Shown here: in pieces, positions 4,707 through 5,608 of the stretch
Numbering within the stretch: the stretch's first letter is position 1
Layout: every line of letters starts with the position of its first letter
Source of the DNA: Roseobacter sp.
GTDB taxonomy: Bacteria; Pseudomonadota; Alphaproteobacteria; Rhodobacterales; Rhodobacteraceae
Assembly: GCA_024636425.1 (NCBI GenBank)
Contig: JAGXHB010000275.1
Span: 1-5,608, forward strand
DNA length: 5,608 bases
Direction of reading: 5' to 3'
The notes under the pieces: generated by a model
Databases searched by the model: none
The model's input: only the letters and a program-made list of their open reading frames with translations
What the model was told of the DNA's origin: nothing
Translations under genes and position numbers: made by a program

Positions 4707-5608
4707 CTAGCTGCGCGGCGCGCCGACATGGCGGCCCACACCTTCAGGCATCGGCAGGCTGGCCTGCGCCTTGGCGAACCGGACCAGCGCAGCTTCGATC
4801 GCGGGGCTTGGGTCCGAGGGTTTGCGCGTCTGAAGGCTGACATGCAGCAGAAAATGCTCACCCGTCGCCAGCAGCCTTTCCCCCTCGTACATCTCGTGCC
4901 ACAGGTGCATCTTCTTGCCCGTGCCCATCAGAACGCGGGTGCGTATTTCGATCACGGCTCCGGCGTTCACCTCGTCGACATGGCGGATATGCGTCTCGGC
5001 TGTGAAATAGCTGCCACCCGACGAAATATAGGCGGCATCGCAGCCGATCAGTTCCATGAAGCGGTCGGTGGCGTCTGCGCAGGCTTGCAGGTACTTCGCT
5101 TCGGTCATGTGACCGTTATAATCGGTCCAATCCAGCGGCACGGCGCGGCGCACCGTCAGCACGGGTTGGCCTGCATCTTCGATATCATCCGCGCGCGCGC
5201 GCAGCACAGTGCCGGCTTTCAGGCTCTCCTCGTGCTGTTTCATCAGGTGCCCAGCGCCCCAGTCCTGCTGTTTCAAGGCGCGCATCATGGCGACAAGGTT
5301 GTTGTCGCGGATACGTTCCAGATCGCGGATGCCATGCGCGCCCGATTGCGCGTCAGACTGACCCGCAATCAGGTCCACAAGCGCGTCGTTGAAGTCCGGC
5401 ACATCCATCAGCTTGGTCCACGGCCATTTCAAGGCCGGACCGAACTGCGCCATGAAGTGCTTCATGCCCGCTTCACCGCCCGCAACACGGTAGGTTTCAA
5501 ACAGGCCCATCTGCGCCCAGCGGATACCAAAACCATAGCGGATCGCGTTGTCGATCTCCTCGGTCGTGGCGATGCCGTCCTTGACCAGCCACAGCGCCTC
5601 GCGCCAGA
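4707..5608 (-). CDS. lcdH: L-carnitine 3-dehydrogenase fused to betainyl-CoA thioesterase (C-terminal part; runs off right edge)
   Basis: The last 299 codons of a minus-strand gene are present. The first segment, from WREALWLVKDGIATTEEID through IRYGFGIRWAQMGLFETYR and FGPALKWPWTKLMD, is the helical C-terminal domain of a 3-hydroxyacyl-CoA-dehydrogenase-type enzyme with the signature of L-carnitine dehydrogenase, which oxidises L-carnitine to 3-dehydrocarnitine with NAD. The Rossmann NAD-binding half lies outside the window. After a linker around 5225-5165 comes a hotdog-fold 4HBT-like thioesterase domain (about 5165-4760), with the typical DWTDYNGHMTEAKYL active-site stretch and later HIRHVDEV and HLWHEMYEGERLLATGEHFLLHV. 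In alphaproteobacterial carnitine degradation, the 3-dehydrocarnitine cleavage enzyme (BKACE) forms betainyl-CoA between these two activities, and the thioesterase releases glycine betaine. The enzyme is cytoplasmic. The in-frame ATG at 5510 is internal, because homologous sequence continues upstream of it to the window edge. A DMT transporter follows 36 nt downstream. Confidence 0.9.
   Translation of the reverse strand, partial: WREALWLVKDGIATTEEIDNAIRYGFGIRWAQMGLFETYRVAGGEAGMKHFMAQFGPALKWPWTKLMDVPDFNDALVDLIAGQSDAQSGAHGIRDLERIRDNNLVAMMRALKQQDWGAGHLMKQHEESLKAGTVLRARADDIEDAGQPVLTVRRAVPLDWTDYNGHMTEAKYLQACADATDRFMELIGCDAAYISSGGSYFTAETHIRHVDEVNAGAVIEIRTRVLMGTGKKMHLWHEMYEGERLLATGEHFLLHVSLQTRKPSDPSPAIEAALVRFAKAQASLPMPEGVGRHVGAPRS

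Noticed and set aside
5190..5202. Alternating CG run (GCGCGCGC...), possible Z-DNA or repeat
   Set aside because: It encodes Arg-Ala repeats in the linker between the dehydrogenase and thioesterase domains and is explained by GC-rich codon choice.

Overview
The window looks like a chromosomal segment of an alphaproteobacterium, most likely a marine Rhodobacteraceae (Roseobacter-type) species. The evidence is GC-rich coding DNA with strong third-position GC, tight gene packing, and a carnitine dehydrogenase-thioesterase fusion of the type found in alphaproteobacteria. No rRNA, tRNA, CRISPR, insertion sequence or phage gene was seen.

Left part (1-2341, all minus strand). Reading leftwards from 2341 there is a compact four-gene unit: a secreted five-EF-hand protein with a His/Met-rich tail; an ECF sigma factor starting 4 nt after the EF-hand stop codon; a small single-pass membrane protein that overlaps the sigma gene by 14 nt and is the probable anti-sigma factor; and, 3 nt further on, a membrane-anchored periplasmic protein of the CnrX/Spy-like heavy-metal-sensor type. 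The layout resembles the CnrY-CnrX-CnrH metal signalling modules, with an EF-hand protein added in front. After a 102-nt gap, the N-terminus of an unidentified membrane protein runs off the left edge.

Middle (2342-3695). A 205-nt divergent intergenic region holds the control signals for the EF-hand/sigma unit (leftward) and a plus-strand pair (rightward): a DUF983 zinc-ribbon membrane protein and a NUDIX hydrolase whose Nudix box is split by an insertion. A 19-bp perfect inverted repeat at 3722-3740 lies between this pair and the converging genes on the right and is a likely bidirectional terminator.

Right part (3753-5608, minus strand). The C-terminal 299 codons of an L-carnitine 3-dehydrogenase fused to a hotdog thioesterase (betainyl-CoA thioesterase) run off the right edge. 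They are followed 36 nt downstream by a ten-helix DMT/EamA transporter that starts with TTG. The fusion covers the first and last steps of L-carnitine to glycine betaine conversion. The transporter may belong to the same transcript, but its substrate cannot be read from sequence.

The most interesting region is the EF-hand/ECF sigma/anti-sigma/metal-sensor-like unit, which looks like a complete envelope signalling circuit with an unknown stimulus.
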